Notes under the pieces: generated by a model
Told to the model about the DNA's origin: nothing
Seen by the model: the letters and a program-made list of their open reading frames with translations, nothing else
Database searches by the model: none
Shown: in pieces, positions 1 to 9,094 of the stretch
Numbering within the stretch: the first letter of the stretch is position 1
Layout: each line of letters opens with the position of its first letter
Assembly (NCBI RefSeq): GCF_900142925.1
Contig: NZ_FRCN01000004.1
Span: forward strand, 248,001-312,000
From: Chitinophaga sp. CF418
Lineage (GTDB): Bacteria > Bacteroidota > Bacteroidia > Chitinophagales > Chitinophagaceae
DNA length: 64,000 nt
Direction of reading: 5' to 3'
Translations under genes and position numbers: made by a program

Positions 1-17
1 TTAATCTTTACCTCCAA

Positions 18-845
18 TTATTTGACATGAATCGATTTTATAATACGATGTGCGGTAGCAGCAGCAGTAGTGTCATCCTCCCGGTAACGAATCACCACTT
101 CCCAGCGGTGTGGGCCATTTACAAGTAATAAATTACAGAAAGAAAGCCTGATACCACTCTTATAATTAAAGCTACCTTCCTGTAACAAGGCGTTCATTCC
201 ACTCTGCATAACGGTATCTGTCTCATATTTCAGGTCTGATATCTCCTCATTCTTTTTCATCTCGCCGGCAGTAGCAGCCCCTGCAATCTCCAGATCATTG
301 GAAACATTCGGCCGGAAGCTGTACATGTTCACTTCAATCTGCATCCCCTCTTCTACCCTGTTCCTGTAACTCTTGGCGTATTCAACGAACTGTGACACTT
401 CCGGGGCCAGTGGCTTGTCATTTACCCCCAGATGCATAGGTGTACTGATCTCTATGGTCTGCCGCCCTATTTTGGCCGTTTCCCAGGAAGAATACAACCA
501 TGCTTTGTTTATTTTCGGATAGATCAGGTTGAATACAACACGCTTACCAATATATCCACCCGCCACAGCTGCCAGGCCAATGACTAATATCACAGTAATG
601 ATGGCTCCGCGACGGCCGGCCCACGCCAAATATTTCCGCTGCAGTTCACCCAGGGGATTGGTTCTCGCTTTTTTGGGTTTAACTCCTTTTTCCCGCTGGA
701 AGTCTTCAAAACTTCCTTCTGGTCTTTTTAACTTCCATTCAGCATAATTGGTAGGCAATTTTTTGCCACATTCAGCGCAAAAGGTGAGAAACTCTGACTT
801 GAGCTCATTGTAATGCCCACAGCTTTTACATTTTAGGTAAATCAT
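18..845 (-). CDS. Zinc-ribbon membrane protein of unknown function
   Basis: 275 aa. The N-terminus carries a four-cysteine zinc ribbon (C6, C9, C23, C26 in the pattern CxxC-x13-CxxC), then a basic linker and one hydrophobic segment at about residues 79-100. The remaining 170 residues are predicted to be extracytoplasmic. This layout (cytoplasmic zinc ribbon, one transmembrane helix, outer domain) is common in Bacteroidota proteins without assigned function. The C-terminal domain is not recognised. It lies downstream of the ribosomal cluster, beyond the rplQ terminator, so it is probably transcribed separately. No catalytic motif is visible. Confidence 0.75.
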   Translation of the reverse strand: MIYLKCKSCGHYNELKSEFLTFCAECGKKLPTNYAEWKLKRPEGSFEDFQREKGVKPKKARTNPLGELQRKYLAWAGRRGAIITVILVIGLAAVAGGYIGKRVVFNLIYPKINKAWLYSSWETAKIGRQTIEISTPMHLGVNDKPLAPEVSQFVEYAKSYRNRVEEGMQIEVNMYSFRPNVSNDLEIAGAATAGEMKKNEEISDLKYETDTVMQSGMNALLQEGSFNYKSGIRLSFCNLLLVNGPHRWEVVIRYREDDTTAAATAHRIIKSIHVK

Positions 846-961
846 AAGATATAGAGAGATTTTAAAACGGATCTTCCCGTATAATTTCCAATATGAATGC
901 GATATTACAAAAAAATATAATTAATCTATATTATGCTTTCGCAGCAGCCTGGAAATCAAGC

Positions 962-991
962 AAAAAAAAATCCCGGAGTAATCTCCGGGAT
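962..991 (-). terminator. Rho-independent terminator of the ribosomal cluster
   Basis: A perfect 9-bp stem (ATCCCGGAG/CTCCGGGAT, 970-978 with 983-991) has a 4-nt loop. On the minus strand it is followed by an unbroken run of nine T (plus-strand A at 962-970). It lies 27 nt beyond the rplQ stop codon and closes the 17-kb S10-spc-alpha transcription unit. Confidence 0.9.
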
Positions 992-1017
992 CCTTATGAA
1001 TTGAAGCAAAACTGATA

Positions 1018-1497
1018 CTACTCAGCTGCTTTTTCTTCAGTTGCAGTGCCTTCTTCAGTAGCTTTTTTCTTGCTACCGCCAGCACGACGAGTTTTCTTGG
1101 CAGGAGCTGCTTCTTTCTCAGCTTTACCACCATAGATCTCGTTAAAGTCAACCAGTTCGATCAGCGCAGTTTCGGCGTTGTCACCAACACGTTTACCCAA
1201 CTTGATGATACGGGTATAACCACCAGGACGGTTAGCAATCTTTTCGCTGATAGCGCCGAATAATTCCTTGATGGACTCTTTATCCTGCAGGTAGCTGAAC
1301 ACAATCCTACGGTTGTGGGTAGAATCGCTTTTTGCTCTTGTCAACAGCGGCTCAACGTACACACGCAGTGACTTGGCTTTGGCCAGAGTGGTAGTGATAC
1401 GTTTGTGCTTGATCAGCTCCATTGCAAGGTTAGCCATCAGGCTCTTGCGGTGTGCGGCAGTTCTGCCGAGGTGGTTTAATTTTACTCCGTGACGCAT
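1018..1497 (-). CDS. rplQ: 50S ribosomal protein L17
   Basis: 159 aa. The first 115 residues match L17 (start [13 protein letters not shown], basic N-terminal helix, the PGGYTRI motif), which sits near the peptide exit tunnel of the 50S subunit. E. coli L17 is 127 aa. The extra C-terminal tail (from about residue 125) is rich in Ala, Lys and Glu and low in complexity, which is usual in Bacteroidota. It is the last gene of the cluster, 69 nt after rpoA, followed by a strong terminator. Confidence 0.97.
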   Translation of the reverse strand: MRHGVKLNHLGRTAAHRKSLMANLAMELIKHKRITTTLAKAKSLRVYVEPLLTRAKSDSTHNRRIVFSYLQDKESIKELFGAISEKIANRPGGYTRIIKLGKRVGDNAETALIELVDFNEIYGGKAEKEAAPAKKTRRAGGSKKKATEEGTATEEKAAE

Positions 1498-1566
1498 GAC
1501 GTTTTGTTTTAGATTCCCCTATACCGTGTCAGGAATTACAGGGTACTTATTTAGATATTAATTCTT

Positions 1567-2562
1567 CTATTCTTCGTCTAATTTCAGTTTGGACAGGTCC
1601 ATACCGAAATGTAAACCTCTTTCGTTCAGTACCTGTTCAATTTCACTGAGGGATTTCTGACCGAAGTTCCTGAATTTCATCAGCTCTTCCTGTTCGTACT
1701 GAACCAGTTCGCTCAGAGAGTTGATCTTAGCAGCTTTCAGACAGTTGAAAGCACGAACACTCAGATCCAGGTCTTCCAGCGGCGTTTTCAGTATCTTACG
1801 CAGCTGCAGTGTCTGTTCATCCACAACATCTTCTTTCTCAGTGTCTTTAGTATCGAAGCTGATGTTCTCATCGGTGATGATCATCAGGTGCTGGATCAGA
1901 ATGCGGGAAGCCTGTTTTACAGCTTCTTCCGGGTGGATGGTACCATCAGTGATCACTTCCATGATCAGCTTCTCATAGTCAGTCTTTTGTTCCACACGGG
2001 TATTCTCGATGCTATATTTTACGTTCTTGATAGGCGTAAAGATAGAGTCGATAGCGATATAACCGAAAACGGCATCTTTAGGTTTGTTCTCTTCAGCTGG
2101 CACATAACCACGGCCTTTACCGATAGTCAGCTCGATGTCCAGCTTTGCAGATGGATCCAGCGTACAGATAAGCAATTCAGGATTCATGATCTGGAAAGCA
2201 CTGGTAGCTTTTTCGATCATGTCAGCACGGAACTCGGTTTTCCCTTTAATAGAAATCTGAATCTTCTCGTTGCTAACTTCGTTCTCAACGATACGTTTGA
2301 AACGTACCTGTTTAAGGTTCAGGATGATTTCAGTTACGTCTTCAGTGATTCCTTTTAAAGTTGCAAACTCGTGATCTGCACCTTCTATCTTTATTCCCAC
2401 AATGGCATAACCCTCCAGAGACGATAGCAGCACGCGACGCAGCGCGTTACCCACAGTCACCCCATAACCCGGTTCTAACGGCCGGAATTCGAATTGAGCT
2501 TCAAAGTCAGTAGACTTCTGCAAAACGATCTTATCAGGCTTTTGGAAATTCAGAATTGCCAT
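1567..2562 (-). CDS. rpoA: DNA-directed RNA polymerase alpha subunit
   Basis: 331 aa from the start at 2562 ([13 protein letters not shown]). The open frame extends 17 codons further upstream, but those residues lack family similarity, so the internal ATG is preferred. The N-terminal assembly domain (about residues 1-225) contains the conserved [20 protein letters not shown] block. After a short acidic linker comes the alpha-CTD (about 250-315, [17 protein letters not shown]) that contacts DNA and activators. It lies between rpsD and rplQ as in most bacteria. Confidence 0.97.
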   Translation of the reverse strand: MAILNFQKPDKIVLQKSTDFEAQFEFRPLEPGYGVTVGNALRRVLLSSLEGYAIVGIKIEGADHEFATLKGITEDVTEIILNLKQVRFKRIVENEVSNEKIQISIKGKTEFRADMIEKATSAFQIMNPELLICTLDPSAKLDIELTIGKGRGYVPAEENKPKDAVFGYIAIDSIFTPIKNVKYSIENTRVEQKTDYEKLIMEVITDGTIHPEEAVKQASRILIQHLMIITDENISFDTKDTEKEDVVDEQTLQLRKILKTPLEDLDLSVRAFNCLKAAKINSLSELVQYEQEELMKFRNFGQKSLSEIEQVLNERGLHFGMDLSKLKLDEE

Positions 2563-2688
2563 TGATATGTTAAGTTTAATTGTTGATGTAAAACTGCCTT
2601 TAGCCATTAGCATGCAGCCTTTAGTAACCCACGTAAGAATATTACGTCGGCAACTAATGACCCATGCTTAACGGCTAAAGACATATTA

Positions 2689-3294
2689 TTATTTAGAGTA
2701 CAATTCTACGATCAGCTGCTCCTTAATGTTCTCAGGAACGCTCTCTCTCTCAGGATATGCAATGAAAGTACCTTTCAGTTCTTTTTCATTCCAATCCAAC
2801 CAGCTGAATTTAGGATTCTTACCACGAATATTGCTGGTAATTGCAGTGTTAGTTGCTGCAGATGGCTTCAGTCCGATGATATCACCTGGTTTCAGCTGAT
2901 AAGAAGGGATGTTCATAACTTCACCGTTAACAGTGATATGTTTGTGAGAAACCAGCTGACGGGCAGCAGGACGGGAAGGTGCGATACCAAGACGGAATAC
3001 CGCGTTATCCAGACGAGCCTCCAGTAATTTGATCAATACTTCACCGGTAACACCTTTACGACGGTTAGCTTCAACGAACAGATTAGCGAACTGACGCTCC
3101 AGCACACCATAAGTGTATTTCGCTTTCTGTTTTTCACGCAGCTGCAGCGCGTATTCACCCAGCTGTTTACGCTTACGGGTTACACCGTGCTGACCCGGAG
3201 GGTTGCTGTTCTTACCTAAATACTTACCGTTTCCTAAAATCGGTTCTCCAAAAATTCTGGAGATCTTGGTCTTTGGTCCTGTATACCTTGCCAT
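2689..3294 (-). CDS. rpsD: 30S ribosomal protein S4
   Basis: 201 aa, the normal length. S4 nucleates assembly of the 30S body by binding 16S rRNA. The N-terminal third carries the conserved GQHG and basic segment, and the S4 RNA-binding fold ([20 protein letters not shown], then [11 protein letters not shown]) lies at about 90-150. The gap to rpsK upstream is 161 nt, long for this cluster. It holds two inverted repeats, so an autoregulatory leader is conceivable; this is inference. Confidence 0.97.
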   Translation of the reverse strand: MARYTGPKTKISRIFGEPILGNGKYLGKNSNPPGQHGVTRKRKQLGEYALQLREKQKAKYTYGVLERQFANLFVEANRRKGVTGEVLIKLLEARLDNAVFRLGIAPSRPAARQLVSHKHITVNGEVMNIPSYQLKPGDIIGLKPSAATNTAITSNIRGKNPKFSWLDWNEKELKGTFIAYPERESVPENIKEQLIVELYSK

Positions 3295-3455
3295 GTTCTT
3301 TGTTAGATTTTTTAGTTTCGGTATATGATCTTTAAAAAATCTTAAACCTGATCATACACCCATTGTTAATAAAATTCCTAAACGGCAATTCGAAAGCAGG
3401 AAGCGGAAGCTAACTCCAACTCTCCACTTTCGAAATACCGTAAATTATATCGATC
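3295..3455 (-). promoter_or_regulatory. Structured rpsK-rpsD intergenic leader
   Basis: This 161-nt spacer is unusually long for the cluster. It contains an inverted repeat (ATTCGAAAG near 3390 with CTTTCGAAAT near 3430) and a second pairing around TATGATC/GATCATA near 3330-3355. S4 is an autogenous regulator in other bacteria, so this may be a control leader. No known leader class is recognised here. Confidence 0.35.
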
Positions 3456-3857
3456 CTATACCCTTCTCTTCTTAGGAGGACGGCAACCGTTGTGAGGTAA
3501 AGGAGTAACGTCTTTGATCATGTTAACCTCGATACCGGAGTTAGCGATCGCACGGATAGCACTCTCACGACCAGCACCTGGGCCCTTTACAAAAACATCT
3601 GCTCTTTTCAGACCTGCTTCCATTGCTGTTTTTGCAGCATCAGAAGCAGCCAGCTGAGCTGCATAAGGAGTGTTCTTTTTAGAACCCTTGAAGCCCATTT
3701 TACCTGCAGTAGACCAGGAGATCACCTGACCTTGCTTGTTGGTAATGCTGATGATGATATTGTTGAAACTAGCAGAGATGTGCACATCGCCGTAGTTATC
3801 TACTTTAACTACCCTCTTTTTGTTAGCAGCAGTTTTTGTATTTGTTGCTTTTGCCAT
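3456..3857 (-). CDS. rpsK: 30S ribosomal protein S11
   Basis: 133 aa, the expected size. S11 lies on the 30S platform and contacts mRNA and the Shine-Dalgarno helix region. Family blocks visible are [35 protein letters not shown] and the C-terminal [18 protein letters not shown]. The short Lys/Thr/Asn-rich head (residues 1-18) is variable. It lies between rpsM and rpsD in the alpha part of the cluster; the spacer to rpsM contains a GTTCCAG-type inverted repeat. Confidence 0.97.
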   Translation of the reverse strand: MAKATNTKTAANKKRVVKVDNYGDVHISASFNNIIISITNKQGQVISWSTAGKMGFKGSKKNTPYAAQLAASDAAKTAMEAGLKRADVFVKGPGAGRESAIRAIANSGIEVNMIKDVTPLPHNGCRPPKKRRV

Positions 3858-3949
3858 AATTATATAAAATTCCAGGTTCCAGGTTCCAGATTCCTCTTGC
3901 CATATATACGACTACTGGAAACCGGAACTTGTTATTTGTATTATCAAGT

Positions 3950-4330
3950 TTATTTCTTAGGCGCTTTCTTTTTACCTGCAACCGTTTTACGTTTACCTTT
4001 ACGGGTACGGCTATTGGTACGGGTACGCTGGCCTCTCAACGGTAAGCCCTTCCTGTGACGAAGACCACGATAACAAGCGATATCCAATAAACGCTTGATA
4101 TTCATCTGTACTTCAGAACGCAGCTGACCTTCTACCTTAAACTCACTGTTAATGATGTTACGGATAGCAGCCTGCTCATCATCGTTCCAGTCCTTAACTT
4201 TCTTGTTCAAGTCTATAGCAGACTTCTCCAGAATATATTGAGCGGTAGAACGACCAATACCAAAGATGTAGGTCAGGCCAATTTCTCCACGTTTATTTTT
4301 AGGAAGATCGATACCGGCTATACGTGCCAT
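3950..4330 (-). CDS. rpsM: 30S ribosomal protein S13
   Basis: 126 aa. S13 forms intersubunit bridges in the 30S head and contacts the P-site tRNA. The sequence shows [26 protein letters not shown] at the start (helix-two-turn-helix fold) and the conserved [18 protein letters not shown] block. It ends in a strongly basic tail ([17 protein letters not shown]) that reaches toward the tRNA. It follows rpmJ and precedes rpsK, the usual alpha-operon order. Confidence 0.97.
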   Translation of the reverse strand: MARIAGIDLPKNKRGEIGLTYIFGIGRSTAQYILEKSAIDLNKKVKDWNDDEQAAIRNIINSEFKVEGQLRSEVQMNIKRLLDIACYRGLRHRKGLPLRGQRTRTNSRTRKGKRKTVAGKKKAPKK

Positions 4331-4366
4331 ATTTGTATTTTAATTTACTAGTTATGTATTAATTGA

Positions 4367-4483
4367 TTATCCCTGACGTTGTTTAAAACGGGGATTCTTT
4401 TTGTTGATCACCAACAATTTACCCTTCCTGCGCACAATTTTGCAATCTGCACTTCTTTTTTTTATGGAAGCTCTTACCCTCAT
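4367..4483 (-). CDS. rpmJ: 50S ribosomal protein L36
   Basis: A 38-aa gene translated directly from the sequence. It starts [20 protein letters not shown] and ends NPRFKQRQG before a TAA at 4367-4369. This matches L36, the smallest 50S protein, which binds domain V of 23S rRNA. Only one cysteine (C14) is present, so this is the zinc-independent form rather than the four-ligand Zn-ribbon form. It lies between infA and rpsM, its canonical place. Confidence 0.95.
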   Translation of the reverse strand: MRVRASIKKRSADCKIVRRKGKLLVINKKNPRFKQRQG

Positions 4484-4511
4484 AAGTTATAAGTTATAAG
4501 TCTGTATGTTA

Positions 4512-4730
4512 TTATTTATATCTGAATATTATTCTGCCTCTGCTCAAATCGTATGGACTCATCTCGACCCCTACTTTGTCACCAGGCAGGATGCGGATAT
4601 AGTGCATTCTCATCTTCCCAGAAATGGTAGCCAAAATCTCGTGCCCGTTCTCTAACTTAACTCGGAACATAGCGTTAGACAAGGCTTCTAGTATTATTCC
4701 ATCCTGTTTAATGAGTGCCTGTTTTGCCAT
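4512..4730 (-). CDS. infA: Translation initiation factor IF-1
   Basis: 72 aa, the exact family length. This single OB-fold protein occupies the A-site of the 30S subunit during initiation. Visible motifs are [36 protein letters not shown] and the C-terminal [16 protein letters not shown] Bacteroidota-type -7 element (TATCTTTG) lies only 18 nt upstream of the start, so the gene probably has its own promoter with a very short leader. The next gene downstream is rpmJ. Confidence 0.97.
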   Translation of the reverse strand: MAKQALIKQDGIILEALSNAMFRVKLENGHEILATISGKMRMHYIRILPGDKVGVEMSPYDLSRGRIIFRYK

Positions 4731-4747
4731 AAAAATTTTTAGGACTG

Positions 4748-4755
4748 CAAAGATA
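4748..4755 (-). promoter_or_regulatory. Probable infA promoter (-7 element TATCTTTG)
   Basis: The minus strand reads TATCTTTGCAGTCC, matching the Bacteroidota housekeeping -7 consensus TAnnTTTG followed by GC. No good TTTG -33 box lies 19-20 nt upstream; that region is an A/G-rich tract. Predicted transcription would start about 10 nt before the infA ATG, giving an almost leaderless message that drives infA-rpmJ-rpsM-rpsK-rpsD-rpoA-rplQ. Confidence 0.6.
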
Positions 4756-4845
4756 GCGAAATCTTAAGAAAAAGAAAAATTAATCAAATAAACGTGAATA
4801 ATTAATTGTGGATAATCTCCTATACTCGCCCTTACTCATTAATTA

Positions 4846-5646
4846 TCAATAACTTGAACTCAAGGCTGGATTATTCTTTTCCGCCTTTTCTATCCCCTCA
4901 AAAGACGAAAGTAGGTCAGGTTTCCCTTTCATTACCGCCACATTATGCTCAAAATGCACGGAAGGCTTCTCATCGCGGGTGATCACCGTCCAGCCGTCTT
5001 CCATATATTCAACCTCTTTTACCCCCAGGTTAATCATCGGTTCTATTGCAATTACCAGCCCCTCTTTCATGATCGGACCACTTCCACGCTTCCCATAATT
5101 AGGCACCTGCGGATCTTCATGGAGATTACGGCCTAAACCATGCCCTACCAGCTCGCGCACTACACCATAACCGCGCTGTTTCTCCGTATGTTCCTGGATG
5201 GCATGGGCAATATCCCCAATACGGTTACCCGCCACGGCCTTCTCAATGCCTTTATAAAGGGCCTCCTTGGTCGCTTTCATCAGCGCCAGTACTTCCGGCT
5301 TCACGTTGCCTATAGCGAATGTATAGGCGCTGTCACCGTGATATCCATTCAATAATACGCCCACATCTACGCTCACAATATCACCATCCTGCAGTACATA
5401 GGAATTTGGAATACCATGCACCACCTCTGCATTAACAGAAATACAGCAGCTCTTTGGAAATCCCCTGTAATTCTTGAAAGATGGTACCGCCCCATTTGCC
5501 ACGATGAATTTCTCCACGATCGCGTCTATATCAAGGGTAGACATTCCCGGTCTCAGATTCTTCGCCACTTCTTCCAATGTAGCACTCACCAATAATGCGC
5601 TTTTGCGCATTAGCTCAATTTCTTCCTTAGTTTTATAATGCACCAT
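4846..5646 (-). CDS. map: Type I methionine aminopeptidase
   Basis: 266 aa from MVHYKTKEEIELM. An ATG 14 codons upstream lies inside a hairpin arm and encodes no family residues, so the internal start is preferred. The enzyme removes the N-terminal Met of new proteins using two metal ions. The five ligand motifs are visible: VSVDVGVLLNGYHGDSAYTF (two Asp), GHGLGRNLHEDP (His), IAIEPMIN (Glu) and HFEHNVAV (Glu). It lies between secY and infA, as in other Bacteroidota. It ends about 90 nt before the infA promoter. Confidence 0.96.
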   Translation of the reverse strand: MVHYKTKEEIELMRKSALLVSATLEEVAKNLRPGMSTLDIDAIVEKFIVANGAVPSFKNYRGFPKSCCISVNAEVVHGIPNSYVLQDGDIVSVDVGVLLNGYHGDSAYTFAIGNVKPEVLALMKATKEALYKGIEKAVAGNRIGDIAHAIQEHTEKQRGYGVVRELVGHGLGRNLHEDPQVPNYGKRGSGPIMKEGLVIAIEPMINLGVKEVEYMEDGWTVITRDEKPSVHFEHNVAVMKGKPDLLSSFEGIEKAEKNNPALSSSY

Positions 5647-5682
5647 ACCAAAAAGCGGGTTAGGAAAGTACTTAAAAGATGA

Positions 5683-5746
5683 AGCCACGCAAGCATAAAA
5701 CCAGCAGATACAACTCTGTTGGTTTTATGCTTCTGTGGCTTTTTTA
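5683..5746. terminator. Long hairpin between secY and map
   Basis: A stem of about 25 bp with one mismatch and two G-T pairs (5683-5708 with 5715-5740, core AAGCATAAAACCA/TGGTTTTATGCTT) has a 6-nt loop. On the plus strand it is followed directly by a run of seven T; on the minus strand only by TTCATCTTTT. It looks like a terminator facing the antisense direction, or a weak attenuator for the ribosomal transcript. It also overlaps the discarded upstream map start. Confidence 0.7.
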
Positions 5747-5766
5747 TACCAGGTAGCCTGGATTGA

Positions 5767-7110
5767 TCAGACGTTAGCCGGAGCTGTCCGTCCTTTAATC
5801 CGACCTGTGCTCATGAGTCCATCGTAATGGCGCATCAGCAGCTGGCTTTCTATTTGCTGGAGCGTATCCAGGATAACGCCCACCATGATCAGTAAGGATG
5901 TACCGCCGAAGAAGGTAGCAAAGTTGCTGTTGATATTCACCGCTGCTGCTACACCTGGCAAGATACCTACAAGTGCCAGGAAGAATGCACCTGGCAACGT
6001 GATACGGTCCATTACAGCGCCGATGTAGTCGGCAGTAGCTTTACCAGGTTTAACGCCCGGAACGAAACCATTGTTACGTTTCATCTCATCCGCCATAGAG
6101 GTCGGATTGAATATCAATGCAGTATAGAAGTAAGTGAACACTATTACCAATACAGCGTAGATCAGATTATACCAGCCGTTGGTGTGATCACTGAAGATAC
6201 GAATGAATCCGGAGCCGCTGTCTGTAGCAAAACCAATCGCTGTAGCCGGGATGAACATGATCGCCTGGGCAAAGATGATAGGCATTACACCTGCAGCATT
6301 TACCTTCAGCGGGATGAACTGACGTACACCACCGAACTGTTTGTTCCCAACTATACGTTTTGCGTAGTTTACAGGAATTTTACGGGTACCCTGCACCAGC
6401 AGGATCAGACCGATAGTGATCAGTACGAACACTGCCAGCTCTATCAGGAACAGCATCGGACCACCATTACTCTGGGCATTCCTGGAAGAGAACTCCTGGA
6501 TGATAGCCTGTGGCAGACGGGCGAGGATGCCGACCATGATTATAATAGATGTACCGTTACCGATACCTTTATCTGTGATTTTTTCTCCCAGCCACATTAC
6601 AAACAGGGTACCTGCTGTAAGTACGATGGTAGTGGTCAGCCAGAAGAAAGCTGCACCATATTCAGGTATAATAGAACCTGCAGACTGCTGTTTCAGGAAG
6701 GCAACGTATGCGCTCGCCTGGAAACCGGTTACTATTACTGTCAGTATACGGGTATACTGATTAATTTTTTTCCTACCGCTTTCGCCTTCTTTCTGGAGTT
6801 TCTGAAAATAAGGCACGGCAATTGTAAGCAGTTGTATGGCTATGGATGCAGAGATATAGGGCATTATGCCGAGGGCAAAAATGGACGCCCTGGAGAATGA
6901 ACCTCCAGCAAACATATTGAACAGTCCCAGGATACCTTTCTCAGATTTGTTGGCAAACTCTCCCATACCCAAACTGTTGGCATCGATACCGGGTAACGCG
7001 ATATAGGATCCTACACGATAGATGAGGACAAGAAGCAATGTGGTGAGAATGCGGTTACGCAAATCCTCGATGCTCCAGATATTCTTAATCGTTTCGATAA
7101 ATTTCTTCAC
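5767..7110 (-). CDS. secY: Protein translocase subunit SecY
   Basis: 447 aa with about ten hydrophobic segments, matching the pore-forming subunit of the SecYEG channel in the inner membrane. Recognisable parts are the N-terminal amphipathic helix (MKKFIETIKNIWSIEDLRNR), the plug/TM2 region (LGIMPYISASIAIQLL), the cytosolic loop TDKGIGNGTSIIIMVGI and the C-terminal QQIESQLLMRHYDG. It is preceded by rplO after a 173-nt gap that contains a hairpin, and followed by map. Confidence 0.97.
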   Translation of the reverse strand: MKKFIETIKNIWSIEDLRNRILTTLLLVLIYRVGSYIALPGIDANSLGMGEFANKSEKGILGLFNMFAGGSFSRASIFALGIMPYISASIAIQLLTIAVPYFQKLQKEGESGRKKINQYTRILTVIVTGFQASAYVAFLKQQSAGSIIPEYGAAFFWLTTTIVLTAGTLFVMWLGEKITDKGIGNGTSIIIMVGILARLPQAIIQEFSSRNAQSNGGPMLFLIELAVFVLITIGLILLVQGTRKIPVNYAKRIVGNKQFGGVRQFIPLKVNAAGVMPIIFAQAIMFIPATAIGFATDSGSGFIRIFSDHTNGWYNLIYAVLVIVFTYFYTALIFNPTSMADEMKRNNGFVPGVKPGKATADYIGAVMDRITLPGAFFLALVGILPGVAAAVNINSNFATFFGGTSLLIMVGVILDTLQQIESQLLMRHYDGLMSTGRIKGRTAPANV

Positions 7111-7243
7111 AGGAAGATGAATGTTTAATATTCAAAATTTCATCCCGCCTCAGGCGAGACCAAATTCCGAACCTGCATTAGCTGCTATCCAGTAACTCTG
7201 GCCGGGATTTGTGTTGTTTTCTCTGGCTTGATAAAATGTGAAA

Positions 7244-7267
7244 AGACGCACTACTCCGTAGGCGTCT
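7244..7267 (-). terminator. Hairpin in the rplO-secY spacer, possible attenuator
   Basis: On the minus strand AGACGC-CTAC-gga-GTAG-t-GCGTCT forms a 10-bp stem with one bulged base and a 3-nt loop, followed by TTTC. It lies 17 nt after the rplO stop. The T-tract is short, so partial termination or mRNA processing before secY is more likely than full termination. Confidence 0.5.
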
Positions 7268-7283
7268 CCTCAGTCGTGAAATC

Positions 7284-7730
7284 TTATACCAGCTCTACCG
7301 TTCCACCCGCTGCTTCTATCAGCTGCTTGGCTTTTTCGCTGATCGCATTCACTTTTGCGGTTACTTTAGCCTTCAGTTCTCCCTGACCCAAGATCTTCAC
7401 TTTCGCGGTCCTGTTGATCAACCCGTTCATATACAGGTTTTCCAGAGAGAAGTCCTGCAGACCATATTTTTCAACCAGGTGATCGATCTGACCGATGTTA
7501 AATACCTGGTATTCAGTAGGATTCAAGCTTTTGAAACCACGTTTTGGCATACGACGCTGAATTGGCATCTGACCACCTTCGTGACCTCTTTTGCTCTGAT
7601 AACCAGCACGTGACTGACCACCTTTATTACCTTTTGTAGATGTACCACCTTTACCGGATGCTTCACCACGACCAAGGCGCTTCTCTTTATGTACGGAACC
7701 CTTTGCAGGTTGTAACGTATGCAGATTCAT
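7284..7730 (-). CDS. rplO: 50S ribosomal protein L15
   Basis: 148 aa. L15 is a late-assembling 50S protein with a long basic N-terminal extension that threads into 23S rRNA. The start MNLHTLQPAKGSVHKEKRLGRG and the Gly/Lys/Arg-rich stretch to residue 55 are typical. The globular C-terminal half ends in AIEAAGGTVELV-like sequence (here LIEAAGGTVELV). It lies between rpmD and secY in the spc portion. Confidence 0.97.
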   Translation of the reverse strand: MNLHTLQPAKGSVHKEKRLGRGEASGKGGTSTKGNKGGQSRAGYQSKRGHEGGQMPIQRRMPKRGFKSLNPTEYQVFNIGQIDHLVEKYGLQDFSLENLYMNGLINRTAKVKILGQGELKAKVTAKVNAISEKAKQLIEAAGGTVELV

Positions 7731-7842
7731 TTTCTAATTTTTTTTACTTACGCGGAAATTAACCGCTCGCTTTAAATGTAAAATGTTTATTCGTAAATCT
7801 CCGAATATAAATGTAGGATTATTTCCCGGGTAATAAAATTTA

Positions 7843-8028
7843 TTACGCCTGTTCTCCTTCAACTTTTACCAGGTGATTCACTTTACGCACCATACCCAGG
7901 ATCTGGGGAGTAGCTTCCACTTCTACAGTGGCGTGCATTTTTTTCAGTCCCAGCGCCTTCAGGGTGAGTTTCTGGCGTTCAGGACGGTCTATACCACTTT
8001 TTACTTGAGTGATCTTGATCTTTGCCAT
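7843..8028 (-). CDS. rpmD: 50S ribosomal protein L30
   Basis: 61 aa from MAKIKITQVKSGIDRPERQK; an ATG six codons upstream is open but not needed for the family. L30 is a small ferredoxin-like-fold protein of the 50S subunit. The LTLKALGLKKMHATVEVEATPQILGMVRKVNHLVKV core is complete (read in two parts here: residues 18-35 and 36-55). It lies in its canonical position between rpsE and rplO, with spacers of 69 and 112 nt. Confidence 0.95.
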   Translation of the reverse strand: MAKIKITQVKSGIDRPERQKLTLKALGLKKMHATVEVEATPQILGMVRKVNHLVKVEGEQA

Positions 8029-8097
8029 TGTTATTTGAATTGCCACTTTACAATTGCCAGGAACAGAATACCTGCCCTGCGTAACTGGATAGTGTTA

Positions 8098-8616
8098 TTA
8101 TCCGTTAAATACTTTCTTCAGCGATACGCTTCTGGTTTTAGCTATCTGGATTGGCTCACGCAGGAGACCTAATGCCTTGAATGTAGCTTTTACCACGTTG
8201 TGCGGGTTAGCAGAACCCAGAGATTTTGCCAGAACGTCGGTGATACCTGCGCTTTCCAGTACGGCACGCATTGAACCTCCGGCGATCACACCAGTACCAT
8301 GAGCAGCTGGTTTGATCAGAACCTTGGCAGCACCTTCTTTAGCTAACTGGTCGTGAGGAATAGTACCATGCATTACCGGAACCTTGATCAGGTTCTTTTT
8401 AGCATCGTCGATACCTTTGGTGATAGCTTCCTGCACTTCCTTAGCCTTCCCCAGACCGTGTCCTACTACACCGTGCTCGTTACCCACTACTACCAGGGCA
8501 GAAAAACTGAAAGTACGTCCGCCTTTGGTGGTTTTGGTTACACGGTTGATAGCCACAACCTTCTCTTTCAGCTCCAGGTCACCGGCCTTTACTCTATTAA
8601 ATGTATTCTTTGCCAT
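8098..8616 (-). CDS. rpsE: 30S ribosomal protein S5
   Basis: 172 aa, the usual length. S5 lies at the mRNA entry side of the 30S subunit and affects decoding fidelity. The double-stranded RNA-binding-like N-terminal domain contains [20 protein letters not shown] and the C-terminal domain starts [18 protein letters not shown]. The highly conserved [14 protein letters not shown] block lies between them. It is flanked by rplR and rpmD. Confidence 0.97.
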   Translation of the reverse strand: MAKNTFNRVKAGDLELKEKVVAINRVTKTTKGGRTFSFSALVVVGNEHGVVGHGLGKAKEVQEAITKGIDDAKKNLIKVPVMHGTIPHDQLAKEGAAKVLIKPAAHGTGVIAGGSMRAVLESAGITDVLAKSLGSANPHNVVKATFKALGLLREPIQIAKTRSVSLKKVFNG

Positions 8617-8654
8617 TTTTTTACTTGCGAATTACGATTTAATCAATTTCGATA

Positions 8655-9008
8655 TTAGAATTGGAGGCCAGCTTCTCTGGCGCCATCAGCTACGCTCTTT
8701 ACGCGACCATGATACAGATAACCACCGCGGTCAAAAATGCAGGTTTCAATACCTAATGATTTCGCCTTAGTAGCCAGTGCAGCACCTACGAGTTTAGACT
8801 TTTCGCTCTTGGTACCTTTCTGTGCCTTGATATCTTTATCACGGGAAGAAGCAGCAGCCAGAGTAACACCATTGGTATCATCTATCAATTGCACGTAAAT
8901 ATCGCTATTGCTGCGAAATACAGATAATCTCGGCTTCTGTGCAACACCCGTCACCTTTTTACGAATGCGGTAGCGGATCTTCTGTCTCCTATTAACTTTT
9001 GTACTCAT
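8655..9008 (-). CDS. rplR: 50S ribosomal protein L18
   Basis: 117 aa from [19 protein letters not shown]; a further ATG seven codons upstream is probably not used. L18 binds 5S rRNA with L5 in the central protuberance. The basic N-terminal segment and the motif [18 protein letters not shown] are visible, and the protein ends [10 protein letters not shown] as most L18 proteins do. It lies 38 nt before rpsE and 86 nt after rplF; the latter spacer holds a perfect A/T hairpin. Confidence 0.96.
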   Translation of the reverse strand: MSTKVNRRQKIRYRIRKKVTGVAQKPRLSVFRSNSDIYVQLIDDTNGVTLAAASSRDKDIKAQKGTKSEKSKLVGAALATKAKSLGIETCIFDRGGYLYHGRVKSVADGAREAGLQF

Positions 9009-9053
9009 TTCTCTTTCATTTTTATTCATTCCGATACTGCCGGAATGTTGTTG

Positions 9054-9089
9054 AATTAGCTAATTGACGATACCGCCAATTAGCTAATT
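9054..9089. repeat. Perfect hairpin in the rplF-rplR spacer
   Basis: Two copies of AATTAGCTAATT, each itself a palindrome, are arranged as a 13-bp perfect inverted repeat (9054-9066 with 9077-9089) with a 10-nt loop. There is no T-tract on the minus strand, so it does not look like a terminator. It could stabilise or process the mRNA, or be a small mobile hairpin element. Confidence 0.6.
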
Positions 9090-9094
9090 AAAAA

